Notes: generated from the sequence alone by a model not told the origin. Shown: positions 24,464 through 33,390, counted from the first letter of the stretch. The stretch: 48,426 bases of DNA from an uncultured beta proteobacterium (GCA_903906695.1 CAIVLG010000081.1:1-48426), one strand, 5' to 3'. Numbers and translations are program-made.

Positions 24464-26638
24464 ATGGCATTCAATTTGAAACTGACAGCACTGCTTGCCG
24501 CGCTCGCCGCAGGCGCGCCCCTCTCGCTGTTCGCACAAACCACGGCGCCTAGCCTGCAAGCCATCACGGTGACGGGCAAGACGGCGCCGCTGCTCGATGT
24601 CGACAATGCCGACGTTGGCGGCTTTGCGGCACCGCTGGCCAGGACCCCGCAGAGCGTGACGGTATTGACGTCTGATCTGCTGACCGAGATTGCGGCGCAA
24701 TCGCTGTCACAGGTCCTCAAACTGGACGCCTCGCTGGACGACAACTACAACACGACCGGCTATATCGAAAACCTCTCGATTCGTGGTTTCTTGCTGGATC
24801 AGAGTGGCAACTTCCGGCGCAATGGGCTGGCCGTTTCGAACTACGTTCCGGTGGCGCTGGAGACCATGGAACGGATCGAGGTACTAAAAGGCGTCTCAGG
24901 CCTGCAGTCCGGCGTTTCCGCACCGGGTGGACTGGTGAACTATGTGAGCAAGGTGCCGATGAAGGAAGCCTTCACCAACGCAACGTTCGGGCTCGACGGC
25001 AATGGCGGCAGCAAGTTGCACATCGACAGCAACACCGTGCTCGGCAGCGTCGGTGTGCGCGTGAATCTGGTCGATGAGCAGTTGCACACGCACTTCGACC
25101 AGGCCAATGGCACGCGCCAGCTGCTCAGTCTGGCACTGGCCACGGCCCTGAGTGCCGACACTTCGGTATCGGCTGATCTTGAATACCAGTACAAGAGTCA
25201 ACCGTCGGTGCCGGGGCTCGGGCTGCTTGACGCCAATGGCACCGGCATCGGTGACAGCTTGCCGGCATCGATCAATCCGCGTCTGAACCTCAACAATCAA
25301 CCCTGGTCTTTGCCGTTTCAGGTCAGCAGCACGACAGCCCAGATTGCCGTCAGCCATCGTTTGAATGCCGACTGGAAGGCTCACTTTGCGGCCAGCACAC
25401 AGACCACGCTGATCAACGACCGAATCGCATTCGCTGACGGTTGCAACAGCGCGGCCATCTATGTCTATCCAGGTCTGTGTGGCAACGGCGATGTCGACAT
25501 CTACGACTACCGCAGCGAAGGCGAGAGGCGCAGCCTGTCGAGCTGGGACGCCCATCTGGACGGCAAATTCAACGCACTCGGCATCACGCACACGACGCGT
25601 CTTGGCCTGAGCGGACGCAGCGTCCACGCCGACCTGCCGCCGATGCAGGCCTATAACTATGTCGGCACCAGCAACATCTACGCGCCAGTCGTCATGCCAT
25701 CCGACCCCTCACTCACGGTCTTGAATACCAATAGCCGCGAGCGCGCGGTCGAAGCCTATGCCACGCTGGCGTCGCAGCTGAGCGCTGGTCTGCAATCGTT
25801 TGTCGGCGTGCACGTCTCCCGCTTGAGCCGCAGCAGTGAGCAAAGCGATGGCTCGACAGCGGTCTCGTTCGAGCAGACCGTCAGCACGCCATGGGCAGGT
25901 CTGGCCTGGTCGCCGACCGAGACGGCCATGTTCTACGCATCCTGGGGTCAGGGCGTCGAACTGGAAGCGGTGCCAAATCGCCCGGCCCTCTTTGCCAACT
26001 ATGGCCAGACCTTGCCTGCGCTCAAGAGCGAACAGACTGAGGTCGGCCTGAAATGGCAAGCCCATCCGCGGCTTCTGGTCAGCAGCGCCCTGTTCAGCAT
26101 TGACAAGCCCTATGCGGACGATCAGCCGGGCTCCACTTCGGATGCGCTGCCGGTTCGCGTGGCGGGTGCCAAGACCGCACGGCATCGTGGTCTTGAGGTC
26201 ACGGCGGCTGGCCGTCTCGGAGACGCACTGTCGCTGCAGGCAAGCCTGATGGCGCTGGACGCCCGTTATACGCAGGCGGTCGACCCGGCCCTGGTGGGAC
26301 AGCGTGTGACCAATGTTCCGCGCTTCAAGAATTCCGTGTTCGCAGACTACAAGCTGGCGGCAGTTCCCGGGCTTTCGCTCAATGCACTGGCAAGTTTCGA
26401 GAGCGGCAAGACGGCAACTGCCGATGGCAGCGTCGAATTGCCGCAATCCTGGCAGCTTGACGCCGGACTGAGCTACCAGCATCGCATCGCAGGCCAATCC
26501 ACGCTGTGGCGCGTGAACATCGAAAACCTCACCGACCGCATCTACTGGCGCGAGGCGCCCACCACGGCCTGGGGTGGCATCTACCTCTTCCCCTCGACAC
26601 CGCGCACCGTGCGCGCCAGCGTGACACTGAATTTTTGA
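24464..26638 (+). CDS. TonB-dependent outer-membrane receptor, predicted thiamin transporter
   Basis: 724 residues from the ATG after AAGGAAA; a start 33 codons up would lie inside the riboswitch. Signal peptide residues ~1-25 (LPLSLFAQ-type end, here APLSLFAQ). The TonB box region TAPSLQAITVTGK follows, then the plug domain (ARTPQSVTVLTSDLLTEIAA, NLSIRGFLLDQSGNFRRNG, MERIEVLKGVSGLQSG) and a 22-strand-type barrel ending in the required terminal Phe (VTLNF). In form it is a siderophore-type receptor, but the TPP riboswitch and the PnuT and kinase genes after it point to uptake of thiamin or a phosphate ester across the outer membrane, as predicted for other TPP-regulated receptors. Confidence 0.92.
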   Translation: MAFNLKLTALLAALAAGAPLSLFAQTTAPSLQAITVTGKTAPLLDVDNADVGGFAAPLARTPQSVTVLTSDLLTEIAAQSLSQVLKLDASLDDNYNTTGYIENLSIRGFLLDQSGNFRRNGLAVSNYVPVALETMERIEVLKGVSGLQSGVSAPGGLVNYVSKVPMKEAFTNATFGLDGNGGSKLHIDSNTVLGSVGVRVNLVDEQLHTHFDQANGTRQLLSLALATALSADTSVSADLEYQYKSQPSVPGLGLLDANGTGIGDSLPASINPRLNLNNQPWSLPFQVSSTTAQIAVSHRLNADWKAHFAASTQTTLINDRIAFADGCNSAAIYVYPGLCGNGDVDIYDYRSEGERRSLSSWDAHLDGKFNALGITHTTRLGLSGRSVHADLPPMQAYNYVGTSNIYAPVVMPSDPSLTVLNTNSRERAVEAYATLASQLSAGLQSFVGVHVSRLSRSSEQSDGSTAVSFEQTVSTPWAGLAWSPTETAMFYASWGQGVELEAVPNRPALFANYGQTLPALKSEQTEVGLKWQAHPRLLVSSALFSIDKPYADDQPGSTSDALPVRVAGAKTARHRGLEVTAAGRLGDALSLQASLMALDARYTQAVDPALVGQRVTNVPRFKNSVFADYKLAAVPGLSLNALASFESGKTATADGSVELPQSWQLDAGLSYQHRIAGQSTLWRVNIENLTDRIYWREAPTTAWGGIYLFPSTPRTVRASVTLNF

Positions 26639-26641
26639 AGC

Positions 26642-27328
26642 ATGCTGGCCGCTGCCTTCACGCTACTGAGCACGGCCGTCACCTGGCTGGAGTTGCTGGC
26701 GTTTGCACTGGCGCTGGCCAACATCGCCTGCAATGTGTTCGAGATCCATTGGGGCTGGCCGCTAGCGATCGCCGCCAGCCTGCTCTACGCCTGGCTGTTC
26801 TACGCCAGCAAGCTCTATGGCGAAGCCGGCGTCAACCTGTTCTTCGCAGTCACGGCAGTATGGGGTTGGTGGCAGTGGCTGCGCGGACACCGCAGAGGTT
26901 CGAGTGCCTTGCTGCGCATCGATAGTCTCGACCTTCGCGGCCTCATGAGGTGCATTGCCGGCTACGCGGTCGCCTGGTTGCTGCTGGCCCTTTTATTGCG
27001 TAGCATCACCGACTCCGACGTGCCCTGGGCCGACGGTTTTGTGACGGCCGGCAGCATCATCGGAACACTTCTGCTCGGACGCAAATTGATCGAGAACTGG
27101 CCGGTCTGGTTGCTGGTCAACGCAGCCAGCGTCGCGCTCTTTGCCTACAAGGGGCTGCACCTGACCGTTGTGCTTTACGTGATCTTCTTCTTCCTCGCAA
27201 TCTGGGGCTGGATCGGCTGGAAGAAGCGCATGGACGGCTCCCAGCGTGTCATGCCGGGCTCGACCCGGCATCCAGGGTCTGCGAGCACTGGATTGCGGAT
27301 CAAGTCCGCAATGACAAATCGCAGGTAG
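26642..27328 (+). CDS. pnuT: PnuT-type thiamin permease (PnuC superfamily)
   Basis: 228 residues with about seven membrane segments. PnuC-family landmarks are NIACNVFEIHWGWPLAIAAS, YASKLYGEAGVNLFFAVTAV with WGWWQW, and WLLVNAASVALFAYKGLHLT. PnuC members import nicotinamide riboside; the TPP-controlled branch, PnuT, imports thiamin by facilitated diffusion with trapping by phosphorylation. The TPP riboswitch upstream supports that branch. The last ~26 residues (from about residue 203) are translated from the dispersed palindromic repeat, so the native C-terminus probably ended near WKKRMDGSQ. It is 3 bp from the receptor gene and 2 bp from the kinase gene. Confidence 0.9.
   Translation: MLAAAFTLLSTAVTWLELLAFALALANIACNVFEIHWGWPLAIAASLLYAWLFYASKLYGEAGVNLFFAVTAVWGWWQWLRGHRRGSSALLRIDSLDLRGLMRCIAGYAVAWLLLALLLRSITDSDVPWADGFVTAGSIIGTLLLGRKLIENWPVWLLVNAASVALFAYKGLHLTVVLYVIFFFLAIWGWIGWKKRMDGSQRVMPGSTRHPGSASTGLRIKSAMTNRR
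27248..27315. repeat. Full copy of the dispersed palindromic repeat, inside a coding region
   Basis: Arms GTCATGCCGGGCTCGACCCG and GATTGCGGATCAAGTCCGC followed by AATGAC, in the same layout as the copies at 1745 and 7944 but with the arm types exchanged (CCGG arm first). It encodes the C-terminus of the PnuT protein and ends 16 bp before the kinase start. Confidence 0.88.
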
Positions 27329-27330
27329 CA

Positions 27331-27864
27331 ATGACAATAGCGCGCCTGATCTGCATCCTTGGCGCCGAGAGCACCGGCAAGACCACGCTCGCGCAATCGC
27401 TTGCAAGCCATTTCGCCTGTCCCTGGGTGCCGGAGTATCTGCGTCAATTCTGCGATGAACACGCGAGAACGCCGGCGCGCGAAGAACAGGCATTGCTGAT
27501 CAGAAGGCAGCGGGAAGGTGAACTTGCGGCGCTGGCTCAAGCGAAGCAGCAGCGGGCGTCGTTTGTTTTCTGCGACACGGCGCCGCTGCTCACCGCCATC
27601 TACAGCGACTACATCTTCGGCGACCGGTCGCTCCATGGACAGGCCCGAGCGCTGCATCTGAACTACAGCCTTACGTTGTTGCTGGCGCCCGATCTGGAGT
27701 GGATCGCCGACGGCCTGCAGCGCGACGGAGAGCATGTTCGCGCGCCGGTAAATCGGCTAATAGAGCAAGAACTCACTGCGCTGGCACTGCCCTTTGTGCA
27801 GATTGGAGGCACAGGCGACAGGCGTGTGGCCGCCGCCTTGCAGGCCATCGAGCAACTCGCTTGA
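27331..27864 (+). CDS. NadR-like P-loop kinase, candidate thiamin kinase
   Basis: 177 residues. Walker A is LGAESTGKTTLAQSLA at residues ~10-25, followed by VPEYLRQFCDEHAR and the acidic DTAPLLTAIYSDYIFG segment. This is the pattern of the ribosylnicotinamide-kinase domain of NadR, without the adenylyltransferase domain. In NAD salvage this kinase traps the riboside brought in by PnuC. As third gene of a TPP-riboswitch operon, it more likely phosphorylates thiamin entering through PnuT; that assignment is from context. No other thiamin gene is in the window. Confidence 0.8.
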   Translation: MTIARLICILGAESTGKTTLAQSLASHFACPWVPEYLRQFCDEHARTPAREEQALLIRRQREGELAALAQAKQQRASFVFCDTAPLLTAIYSDYIFGDRSLHGQARALHLNYSLTLLLAPDLEWIADGLQRDGEHVRAPVNRLIEQELTALALPFVQIGGTGDRRVAAALQAIEQLA

Positions 27865-28171
27865 CGCTTTGCCGCTGCCGTCGAATCTGAAAACAGGCAA
27901 ATTGAGTGTTCGCCTGCGCATTGTTGGACAGGTTAGCTTGTCCAAAGACCACGGGCGAGTGACCCAAGCACCTAGTGGGGCTGGGTTGTTCTCGGAGCTT
28001 TTTCTAGCCTACCTTTCGGTGCTAGTGTCCTGTTCCCGCCGCATGACGCACCATTGGCCTTTGGTCGGAGCGTGTTCGTGTTGCGTTCCGGCCCTGGGCA
28101 AGGGTCGTGACACAATTGGCTGATGGAATGGCAAGGTAGATATCCTGGATGGATGACGAGGAATTTGCTTC
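27865..28171. other. 307-bp non-coding gap at the left border of a lower-GC insert
   Basis: No gene, tRNA or terminal repeat is recognised. Base composition becomes less GC-rich toward the nuclease-like genes. It ends with GAGGAA, the ribosome-binding site of the next gene. Confidence 0.5.
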
Positions 28172-28963
28172 ATGAACATGCTCATCGAAAAACTTAAACC
28201 GAAGGAGCGTCGCGGCAGCAAACCCCGTTGTCACTTTCTGACCCACGGCAAAGCCGATGAGGTGGCTGCGGCCCTCACAGCGTTGGTGGCACCGTTTGCA
28301 AGCGTATCCCCAGAAGACTGCTGGATGCCTGTCGGCTTTTCTGACGTGCAAGAGGCTGAGTTGAACAGGGCACCGCGCCTGCTGAATGCGCAGATTCGCT
28401 CGCAGCTAGGCGCGTGGTGGCTACCTGCTGACCGGCAAACGGCCAGAACGCCAAATTTTGATATTGCTAGCACTTGCACGATAGGCGGCACGCCTGGGTT
28501 GCTGTTGTTTGAGGCTAAGGCCCATGCTCAGGAGTTGCGTAAGGAAGAAGTTGGCCGCGCGCTCGACGCAGATTCATCGGATGAACGCAGAGCGAGCCAC
28601 GGCACGATTGGTACGGCCATTGCCGAGGCAGCCGACGGCTTGGCGCGGGCGACTGGTGCACCTTGCCACATTTCCCGTGACACGCACTACCAAATGTCAA
28701 ACCGCTTTGCCTGGGCCTGGAAGTTGACCGAACTAGGTGTTCCGGTGGTGCTGGTCTACCTTGGGTTCCTAGGTGCTGACGAAATGCAGGACCAGGGTGC
28801 GCCCTTTGCAAGCCATGCCGACTGGCAGCAACTGGTCCAAACCCACAGTGCACCGCTCTTTCAGCTGGACCCGTGGGAGCGGAGATGGACCTGCAATGGG
28901 CATAGTCTGGTACCGTTGATCCGTTCGGCCTCGCAATCCCTTGCGGAGCAAGATGCCTGCTGA
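28172..28963 (+). CDS. Uncharacterised protein with PD-(D/E)xK nuclease-like motif (A)
   Basis: 263 residues, ATG nine bases after GAGGAA. I do not recognise a named family. A nuclease-type core is suggested by PNFDIA (D97), then FEAKAH (E114-x-K116) on a hydrophobic strand, followed by YQMSNRFAWAWKLTELGVPV leading into the strand VVLVYLGFL; this spacing and order fit the PD-(D/E)xK fold. The N-terminal ~90 residues have no visible motif. It overlaps the next gene, which also has a DxxExK element, by 11 bp, so the two are probably made together. Codon use is less GC-biased than in surrounding genes, suggesting recent acquisition. A role in defence or DNA processing is possible but not shown. 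Confidence 0.6.
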   Translation: MNMLIEKLKPKERRGSKPRCHFLTHGKADEVAAALTALVAPFASVSPEDCWMPVGFSDVQEAELNRAPRLLNAQIRSQLGAWWLPADRQTARTPNFDIASTCTIGGTPGLLLFEAKAHAQELRKEEVGRALDADSSDERRASHGTIGTAIAEAADGLARATGAPCHISRDTHYQMSNRFAWAWKLTELGVPVVLVYLGFLGADEMQDQGAPFASHADWQQLVQTHSAPLFQLDPWERRWTCNGHSLVPLIRSASQSLAEQDAC

Positions 28964-30164
28964 CAAAATAGTCTTTAAGGTAGGTGCTGAGGGTGGTTCG
29001 CTAGCGATCCTTCGCTACTGCGATCAGAACGGTGCACCCCGCTACATCGTTCAAAAGGACGGAAGCACTCTGCTTGACATGCTTAACGACGATGACCGTG
29101 AGGGCCTGTCATCAACAGTGACGACAGGCGGCATCAGTGAATTTGATCAGGCGCTGGCAATCAGTAATCCGAGTCAATGGGTTCGCCTCGTCCCAGTGTT
29201 CGTTCACCCGAGCTATCTTGAACGGGTATTACAGGAAGTCGAGAGACATGGCGGGCCAGCCCAAAGAAGCCGTTGGGCAAATCTACTCACAGTTGGATCG
29301 GATGCAGACATGCCAGCCAACAGCATTCTCTCGGGAACCAAGGACATCATTAACCGATGCTTCTTGGGCAGTTCTCATGGAACAAAGTCTTACCGGCATA
29401 TCAGTGAGGCGCGAAGGCTCCGTGGATCTCCCGTCAATTTTGATGCGGAAACGATGTTGCGACGATTGCTTGATCAAATTCGCATAAATCTTGAATGTCG
29501 AAACACAGAATCAACATCGCAGTCGAACTGGCGAGATGATCCACTACGAAAGATCAGCCCGAATAACAAGAGCAAAGAGGTTCGCCTCGAACGCGCGATC
29601 GCCGCACTGGACCGAAAGCCGCGAGACTGGTGGAACCAGATGCCTATTGCATCGGGCATCGTTCGCTCTCAGGCGGACCGTCGCCGTGCAATTGACCTGA
29701 TCCACGATTGCAGTGATGGGGACAACGAATTTGATTTCATTGAATTGAAGATCGACAGCGACAACCCACTCTTCGCACTCATGGAAATTGTGCTGTATGG
29801 TTTGGTCTACCTTGCCCTTCGTACTCAACCTGATGCACTTTCACAGGCCAGTCGTGATGCGCGAGTATTCAAGGCGGAGAAGATTAACTTGCGTGTGTTG
29901 GCGCCTGGCGACTACTACAAGCCTTACTCCCTTGACTGGCTGCACGATGAACTTAACGCAGCGTTAGCCACCATAACCCGCGAGCAGTTTGCGGGGCGGC
30001 TTTCCATGACCGTCAGCAGCCATTGGCCGGATGCACTTGAAGTGTGGAACGAGAAGATTTTGACCGATCAGCAGACTTTATTGTCTGTTTTAGACATCGG
30101 CAATTGGCACAAGGCATATTGCACTCGGCGTGGTCAACAAGGGCACGGACCCGGTTGCCAATAA
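28953..30164 (+). CDS. Uncharacterised protein with C-terminal PD-(D/E)xK-like motif (B)
   Basis: 403 residues; the ATG preceded by GCGGAG lies inside the end of gene A. Residues 1-~110 (KIVFKVGAEGGSLAILRYC, GSTLLDMLNDDD, LVPVFVHPSYLERVLQEV) look like a small stand-alone protein domain that I have seen elsewhere without known function. The remainder has NEFDFIELKIDSDNPLFALM (D261, E264-x-K266), typical of a nuclease metal site, preceded by D248 and D255 and followed by a helix and strand. The middle (residues 120-240) is basic. It is thus a candidate fusion of a sensor or adaptor with a nuclease fold. Lower GC than the flanks; no transposase, integrase or methylase is adjacent. Confidence 0.55.
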   Translation: MPADKIVFKVGAEGGSLAILRYCDQNGAPRYIVQKDGSTLLDMLNDDDREGLSSTVTTGGISEFDQALAISNPSQWVRLVPVFVHPSYLERVLQEVERHGGPAQRSRWANLLTVGSDADMPANSILSGTKDIINRCFLGSSHGTKSYRHISEARRLRGSPVNFDAETMLRRLLDQIRINLECRNTESTSQSNWRDDPLRKISPNNKSKEVRLERAIAALDRKPRDWWNQMPIASGIVRSQADRRRAIDLIHDCSDGDNEFDFIELKIDSDNPLFALMEIVLYGLVYLALRTQPDALSQASRDARVFKAEKINLRVLAPGDYYKPYSLDWLHDELNAALATITREQFAGRLSMTVSSHWPDALEVWNEKILTDQQTLLSVLDIGNWHKAYCTRRGQQGHGPGCQ

Positions 30165-30630
30165 ATTCAGCAGCAGTTGATCTGAACTTGCCGGATTTTC
30201 CGTCTCAAGATCCATCTGGATTTCAACTATGGATCTTTCCCGAGATGATGACAAGCCAAACTCCGTTCAGCATGCCGGGTGGATCTGGCTACCGGGGCAC
30301 TCAGCTATGCGGCTGTCCCCTGGCCTGATGCCGCTTCGCAAAGCACACCGGCAGCCAGATCGTTCAAGCGGGGTTCGCGTGCGACGTGCGCGAACCTCTG
30401 ACGCTGCTTTCCGAGGGCGCCGCAGTGGGTGGCGTAGCGAAATAAAGGCGGAGCCCAAGGGGCGGGGGACATTCGCGGAGTCATCCACTGCGGCGCTCTC
30501 GGTCCACACACGCCCGTGACTCCAACTTGCAAAAGCAATCTGCCTCAGACAGGCATGGCTCGAACGATGTCACGAATTTCGGAACTATGAACAGCTCAGT
30601 CTGAACGATGACTGTAGTGAACTTTATTTA
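30165..30630. other. Non-coding or decayed stretch at the right border of the insert
   Basis: About 470 bp without a convincing gene. Open frames exist on both strands (e.g. 30229-30519 plus), but they are Arg/Ser-rich, lack ribosome-binding sites and match no family I know. This could be a degraded mobile-element end. No inverted terminal repeats were found by eye. Confidence 0.4.
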
Positions 30631-30652
30631 GCAAACGATTGTTTGGTATACT
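30631..30652 (+). promoter_or_regulatory. TetR operator and -10 box of the mutase operon
   Basis: CAAAC-GATT-GTTTG is a perfect palindrome (30632-30645), immediately followed by TATACT (30647-30652), a strong -10 box. The -35 region is poor. The core GCAAACGATTG recurs as GCAAACGCTTG in the promoter of the convergent TetR operon near 37890. A repressor bound here would block the promoter. Confidence 0.6.
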
Positions 30653-30676
30653 TTTCCTAAAGGTAAACCAGTTGCA

Positions 30677-31264
30677 ATGACCGTTCCACCAAGGTCTCAT
30701 ATCGACAGCCGATTGCCGCGCGTACTCGACGAGGCGGCACGGCTGTTTCGCAGCAAGGGCTTCGAAGCCACATCGGTACGCGACATTGCGCGCGCCGTCG
30801 GCATGCTGCCGGGCTCGCTGTACTGTCACTTTGCCACCAAGGAGGAGTTGCTGGCGGCGGTCTACCTCAAGGGTGTGGAGCAGATCAGCAACGCCGTGCA
30901 GATAGTGATTCAACGACATGACGACCCCTGGGACCGGCTTGAAGCAGCCTGTATTGCGCACCTCGAATCGATCCTGCATGATGACGACTATGCCCAGGTT
31001 GTGATCCGCGTTCGCCCTGCCGACGTTCCGGTAGCCAACCAGAACCTGATCGACTTGCGCAACCGCTACGAAGCCTTGTTTGTGGCTCTGATCAAGGCCT
31101 TGCCTTTGCAGCGCGGCACCGACCGGCAGGCGCTTCGCCTGATGCTGATGGGTGCGCTGAACTGGTCGCAAACCTGGTACCGCGCGGATGGCAAGTTCAA
31201 GGCACGCGCCATTGCCCATAAATTTGTCGCCCTGCTGCGCCAGGGTCAAGAGGTGAAAACGTGA
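30677..31264 (+). CDS. TetR/AcrR-family regulator, first gene of the mutase operon
   Basis: 195 residues. Helix-turn-helix: RVLDEAARLFRSKGFEATSV, then VGMLPGSLYCHFATKEELLA. The C-terminus has LMLMGALNWSQTWYRADGKF, the pattern of KstR2-type TetR proteins that sense acyl-CoA thioesters. The stop overlaps the GTG of the mutase small subunit (GTGA), so regulator and enzyme are translationally coupled. Its palindrome CAAAC-GATT-GTTTG adjoins the -10 box, implying autorepression. An acyl-CoA substrate or product of the mutase is a plausible ligand. Confidence 0.9.
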   Translation: MTVPPRSHIDSRLPRVLDEAARLFRSKGFEATSVRDIARAVGMLPGSLYCHFATKEELLAAVYLKGVEQISNAVQIVIQRHDDPWDRLEAACIAHLESILHDDDYAQVVIRVRPADVPVANQNLIDLRNRYEALFVALIKALPLQRGTDRQALRLMLMGALNWSQTWYRADGKFKARAIAHKFVALLRQGQEVKT

Positions 31265-31683
31265 AGCAAGAAGTCATTCCCAAAGTGCTCGTGACCAAGA
31301 TCGGTTTTGATGGCCACGACCGCGGCAGCCGCGTGGTGGCGGCCGGCTTGCGCGACGCCGGCATGGAAGTGATCTACACGCCACCCTGGCAGGAAATCGC
31401 CGCCGTCGTCAAGCTGGCCACGGAGGAGGATGTCGATGTGATTGGTATTTCGTCGCTGGCGACCGACCACCTGATCGTGCCCAAGCTGATGGCTGCCTTG
31501 CGCGATGCCGGCCTAACCGATGTCGCGGTCATCGTCGGCGGCATCGTGCCCGATGAAGACGAAGCCATGTTGCTTGCGGCGGGTGTGGCGCGCGTCTTTC
31601 ATCCGGGCAGTTCGATGTCCGACATTGCCAGCTACGTGCGCGAGCTGACGGTCGCCGGGCGGTCCCGTCGCATTGCCGCCTGA
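31261..31683 (+). CDS. B12-binding small subunit of an acyl-CoA mutase
   Basis: 140 residues from a GTG preceded by AAGAGGTG. It is the cobalamin-binding Rossmann-like domain: base-off/His-on motif DGHDRG (D-x-H-x-x-G) at residues ~18-23, ISSLATDH as the S-x-L element and VIVGGIVP as the GG element. The free-standing small subunit places the enzyme with the two-subunit mutases (IcmB, HcmB, archaeal MCM) rather than the fused methylmalonyl-CoA mutases. The large catalytic subunit follows after 27 bp. Confidence 0.95.
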   Translation: MKQEVIPKVLVTKIGFDGHDRGSRVVAAGLRDAGMEVIYTPPWQEIAAVVKLATEEDVDVIGISSLATDHLIVPKLMAALRDAGLTDVAVIVGGIVPDEDEAMLLAAGVARVFHPGSSMSDIASYVRELTVAGRSRRIAA

Positions 31684-31710
31684 CCCCGCTTGTACTTTGG
31701 AGCTCCTGCA

Positions 31711-33390
31711 ATGAACAAACCTGTTTCTGAAGAATTGCTGTCTGAAGCCGACGCTTTTGGCACCTGGCAAAAGGACTATGCCGCCAGCATTAGCACGGAC
31801 AAGAATATTGTCAACCGCTCGGGCGTTTCCATCCAGCCGATCTACACCCAGCGCGACTGGAATTCCGCAGACCACAGTTCCGACCTCGGCCTGCCAGGGC
31901 AAGCACCCTACACGCGGGGGATCTATGCCACCATGCACCGTGGCAAGACCTGGTCGCAGCGCCAGCTTACCGGTCTGGGTACACCGGCCGAGTACAACGC
32001 GCGTCTGCTGGATGTTCTGGCGCAAGGCGCCACGGCGGTGTCCCCGATCCCTTGCAATTCAGTGTTCCGTGGCTACGACATGGATGAATCCCACATCGAA
32101 TTGCTGGGCACCTGTGGCACGGTGATAAATACCACCTCGCATATGGACCGCGCTTTGCAGGGTGTCGATCTGGCAAAGATTTCGTGTGCCCAGAACGATC
32201 CGACCCCATTCACGCTGCTGGCCTTCATGCTGGCCGCTGCGCGCCGTCGTGGCACCGACTGGAAGATGATCAGCGGCACATCGAATCAGAGCGACTACCT
32301 GAGCCACTATGTTGCCAATCACATGTTCTTTCGCATCGCCCTGCCAGGCGCGCGGCGCATCCTGACCGACCATATCGAGTTCTGCAACCGCTACCTGCCC
32401 AAATGGAATCCGATGTCAGTGGTCGGCCAACACACGCAGCAGGCCGGCGCCACGCCGGCTGAAGCAGTGGCCTTCACGCTTTGTACCGCGATCCAGAATG
32501 CCAGGGATTGCATCGCGCGCGGCATGGACCCGGACCAGTTTTTGCCGCGTTTCACCTTTTTCTTCGACGTCTCGATCAGTTTCTTCGAGGAAATTGCCAA
32601 GTTCCGCGCGGCACGCCGGATCTGGACCGGTCTGACGCGCGACGTGCTAGGTGCCAAGGATCCGCGCTCCTGGCGCTTCAAGTTTCATGCCCAGACGTCG
32701 GGCGTCGATCTGACGCGCCAGCAGCCACTGAACAATATCTCGCGCGTTACGGTGCAAGCCATGGCCGGCATCTTCGGTGGCCTGCAGTCGCTGCACACCG
32801 ACGCTTTCGACGAGGCCCTGTCGTGCCCCAGCGAATTCGGCGCCCGCATTGCCATCGCCACGCAAAACGTGCTGCGCGAAGAAGCGCACCTGACCGACGT
32901 GATCGATCCGCTGGGTGGCAGCTTTTACATCGAGACTCTGACCGACCAGATGCAGGCCCAGATTGAGCGCGTGATGAAGAGGGTCGAAGATGCCGGTGGC
33001 ATGTACAAGGCGGTTGAATCCGGCCTGGTGCAAGGGATGATCGGCGAGTCAGCGCGAAAATTCCAGCATCAAATCGATTCCGGCGAGCAGACCGTGGTCG
33101 GTGTCAATGCGTATTGCGTCGATGAGGACAGCAGTGCCAGAACGATCAACACGCGCCCAGACCGCTCCAGCATGCAAGCGCTGATCGACGAGTTCAAGGT
33201 TTACAAGGCGCAGCGATCACAAGGCGATGTGCAACGTGCCCTCGACGCGCTGGCGCGCTCGGCAGGCGACGCCAAGGACAACGTGTTTGGTCGCGTCGTC
33301 GAAGCGGCCGAGGCCGGTTGCACCCACGGCGAGATTTGTCATACGCTCAGGCGCGAGATGGGTTTTGGCCAGGTGCAGGCCGTCGTGTGA
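31711..33390 (+). CDS. Coenzyme B12-dependent acyl-CoA mutase, large subunit, unknown substrate
   Basis: 559 residues, ATG after TTTGGAG. It is the CoA- and radical-binding TIM barrel of the methylmalonyl-CoA mutase family: [105 protein letters not shown]. Positions that set substrate are unlike any characterised mutase I can recall. RQL (Leu86) stands where MCM has Tyr, isobutyryl-CoA mutase Phe and 2-hydroxyisobutyryl-CoA mutase Ile. Asn203 replaces the carboxylate-binding Arg of MCM (Gln in ICM and HCM), and Gln240 precedes the conserved His241 where Tyr is usual. A dicarboxylate like methylmalonyl-CoA is therefore unlikely. The GTPase/thioesterase fusion overlaps its stop. Confidence 0.93.
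   Translation: MNKPVSEELLSEADAFGTWQKDYAASISTDKNIVNRSGVSIQPIYTQRDWNSADHSSDLGLPGQAPYTRGIYATMHRGKTWSQRQLTGLGTPAEYNARLLDVLAQGATAVSPIPCNSVFRGYDMDESHIELLGTCGTVINTTSHMDRALQGVDLAKISCAQNDPTPFTLLAFMLAAARRRGTDWKMISGTSNQSDYLSHYVANHMFFRIALPGARRILTDHIEFCNRYLPKWNPMSVVGQHTQQAGATPAEAVAFTLCTAIQNARDCIARGMDPDQFLPRFTFFFDVSISFFEEIAKFRAARRIWTGLTRDVLGAKDPRSWRFKFHAQTSGVDLTRQQPLNNISRVTVQAMAGIFGGLQSLHTDAFDEALSCPSEFGARIAIATQNVLREEAHLTDVIDPLGGSFYIETLTDQMQAQIERVMKRVEDAGGMYKAVESGLVQGMIGESARKFQHQIDSGEQTVVGVNAYCVDEDSSARTINTRPDRSSMQALIDEFKVYKAQRSQGDVQRALDALARSAGDAKDNVFGRVVEAAEAGCTHGEICHTLRREMGFGQVQAVV

Noticed and set aside
26642-27864. Reading the PnuC-like permease and NadR-like kinase as NAD (nicotinamide riboside) salvage
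   Set aside because: The operon is led by a clear TPP riboswitch, which favours thiamin; a link to the nicotinate-like operon in region 1 is therefore not supported by these genes.
30229-30519. Plus-strand 96-codon frame at the right edge of the low-GC insert
   Set aside because: Arg/Ser-rich, no ribosome-binding site and no recognisable family; treated as non-coding or decayed sequence.
30520-30676. Cobalamin riboswitch ahead of the mutase operon
   Set aside because: No B12-box (GCCACTG-like) or long structured leader is present; only a TetR-type palindrome and promoter are seen.
31711-33390. Annotating the large subunit as methylmalonyl-CoA mutase
   Set aside because: The carboxylate-binding Arg and the active-site Tyr are replaced by Asn and Leu, so methylmalonyl-CoA is an unlikely substrate; only the family assignment is safe.
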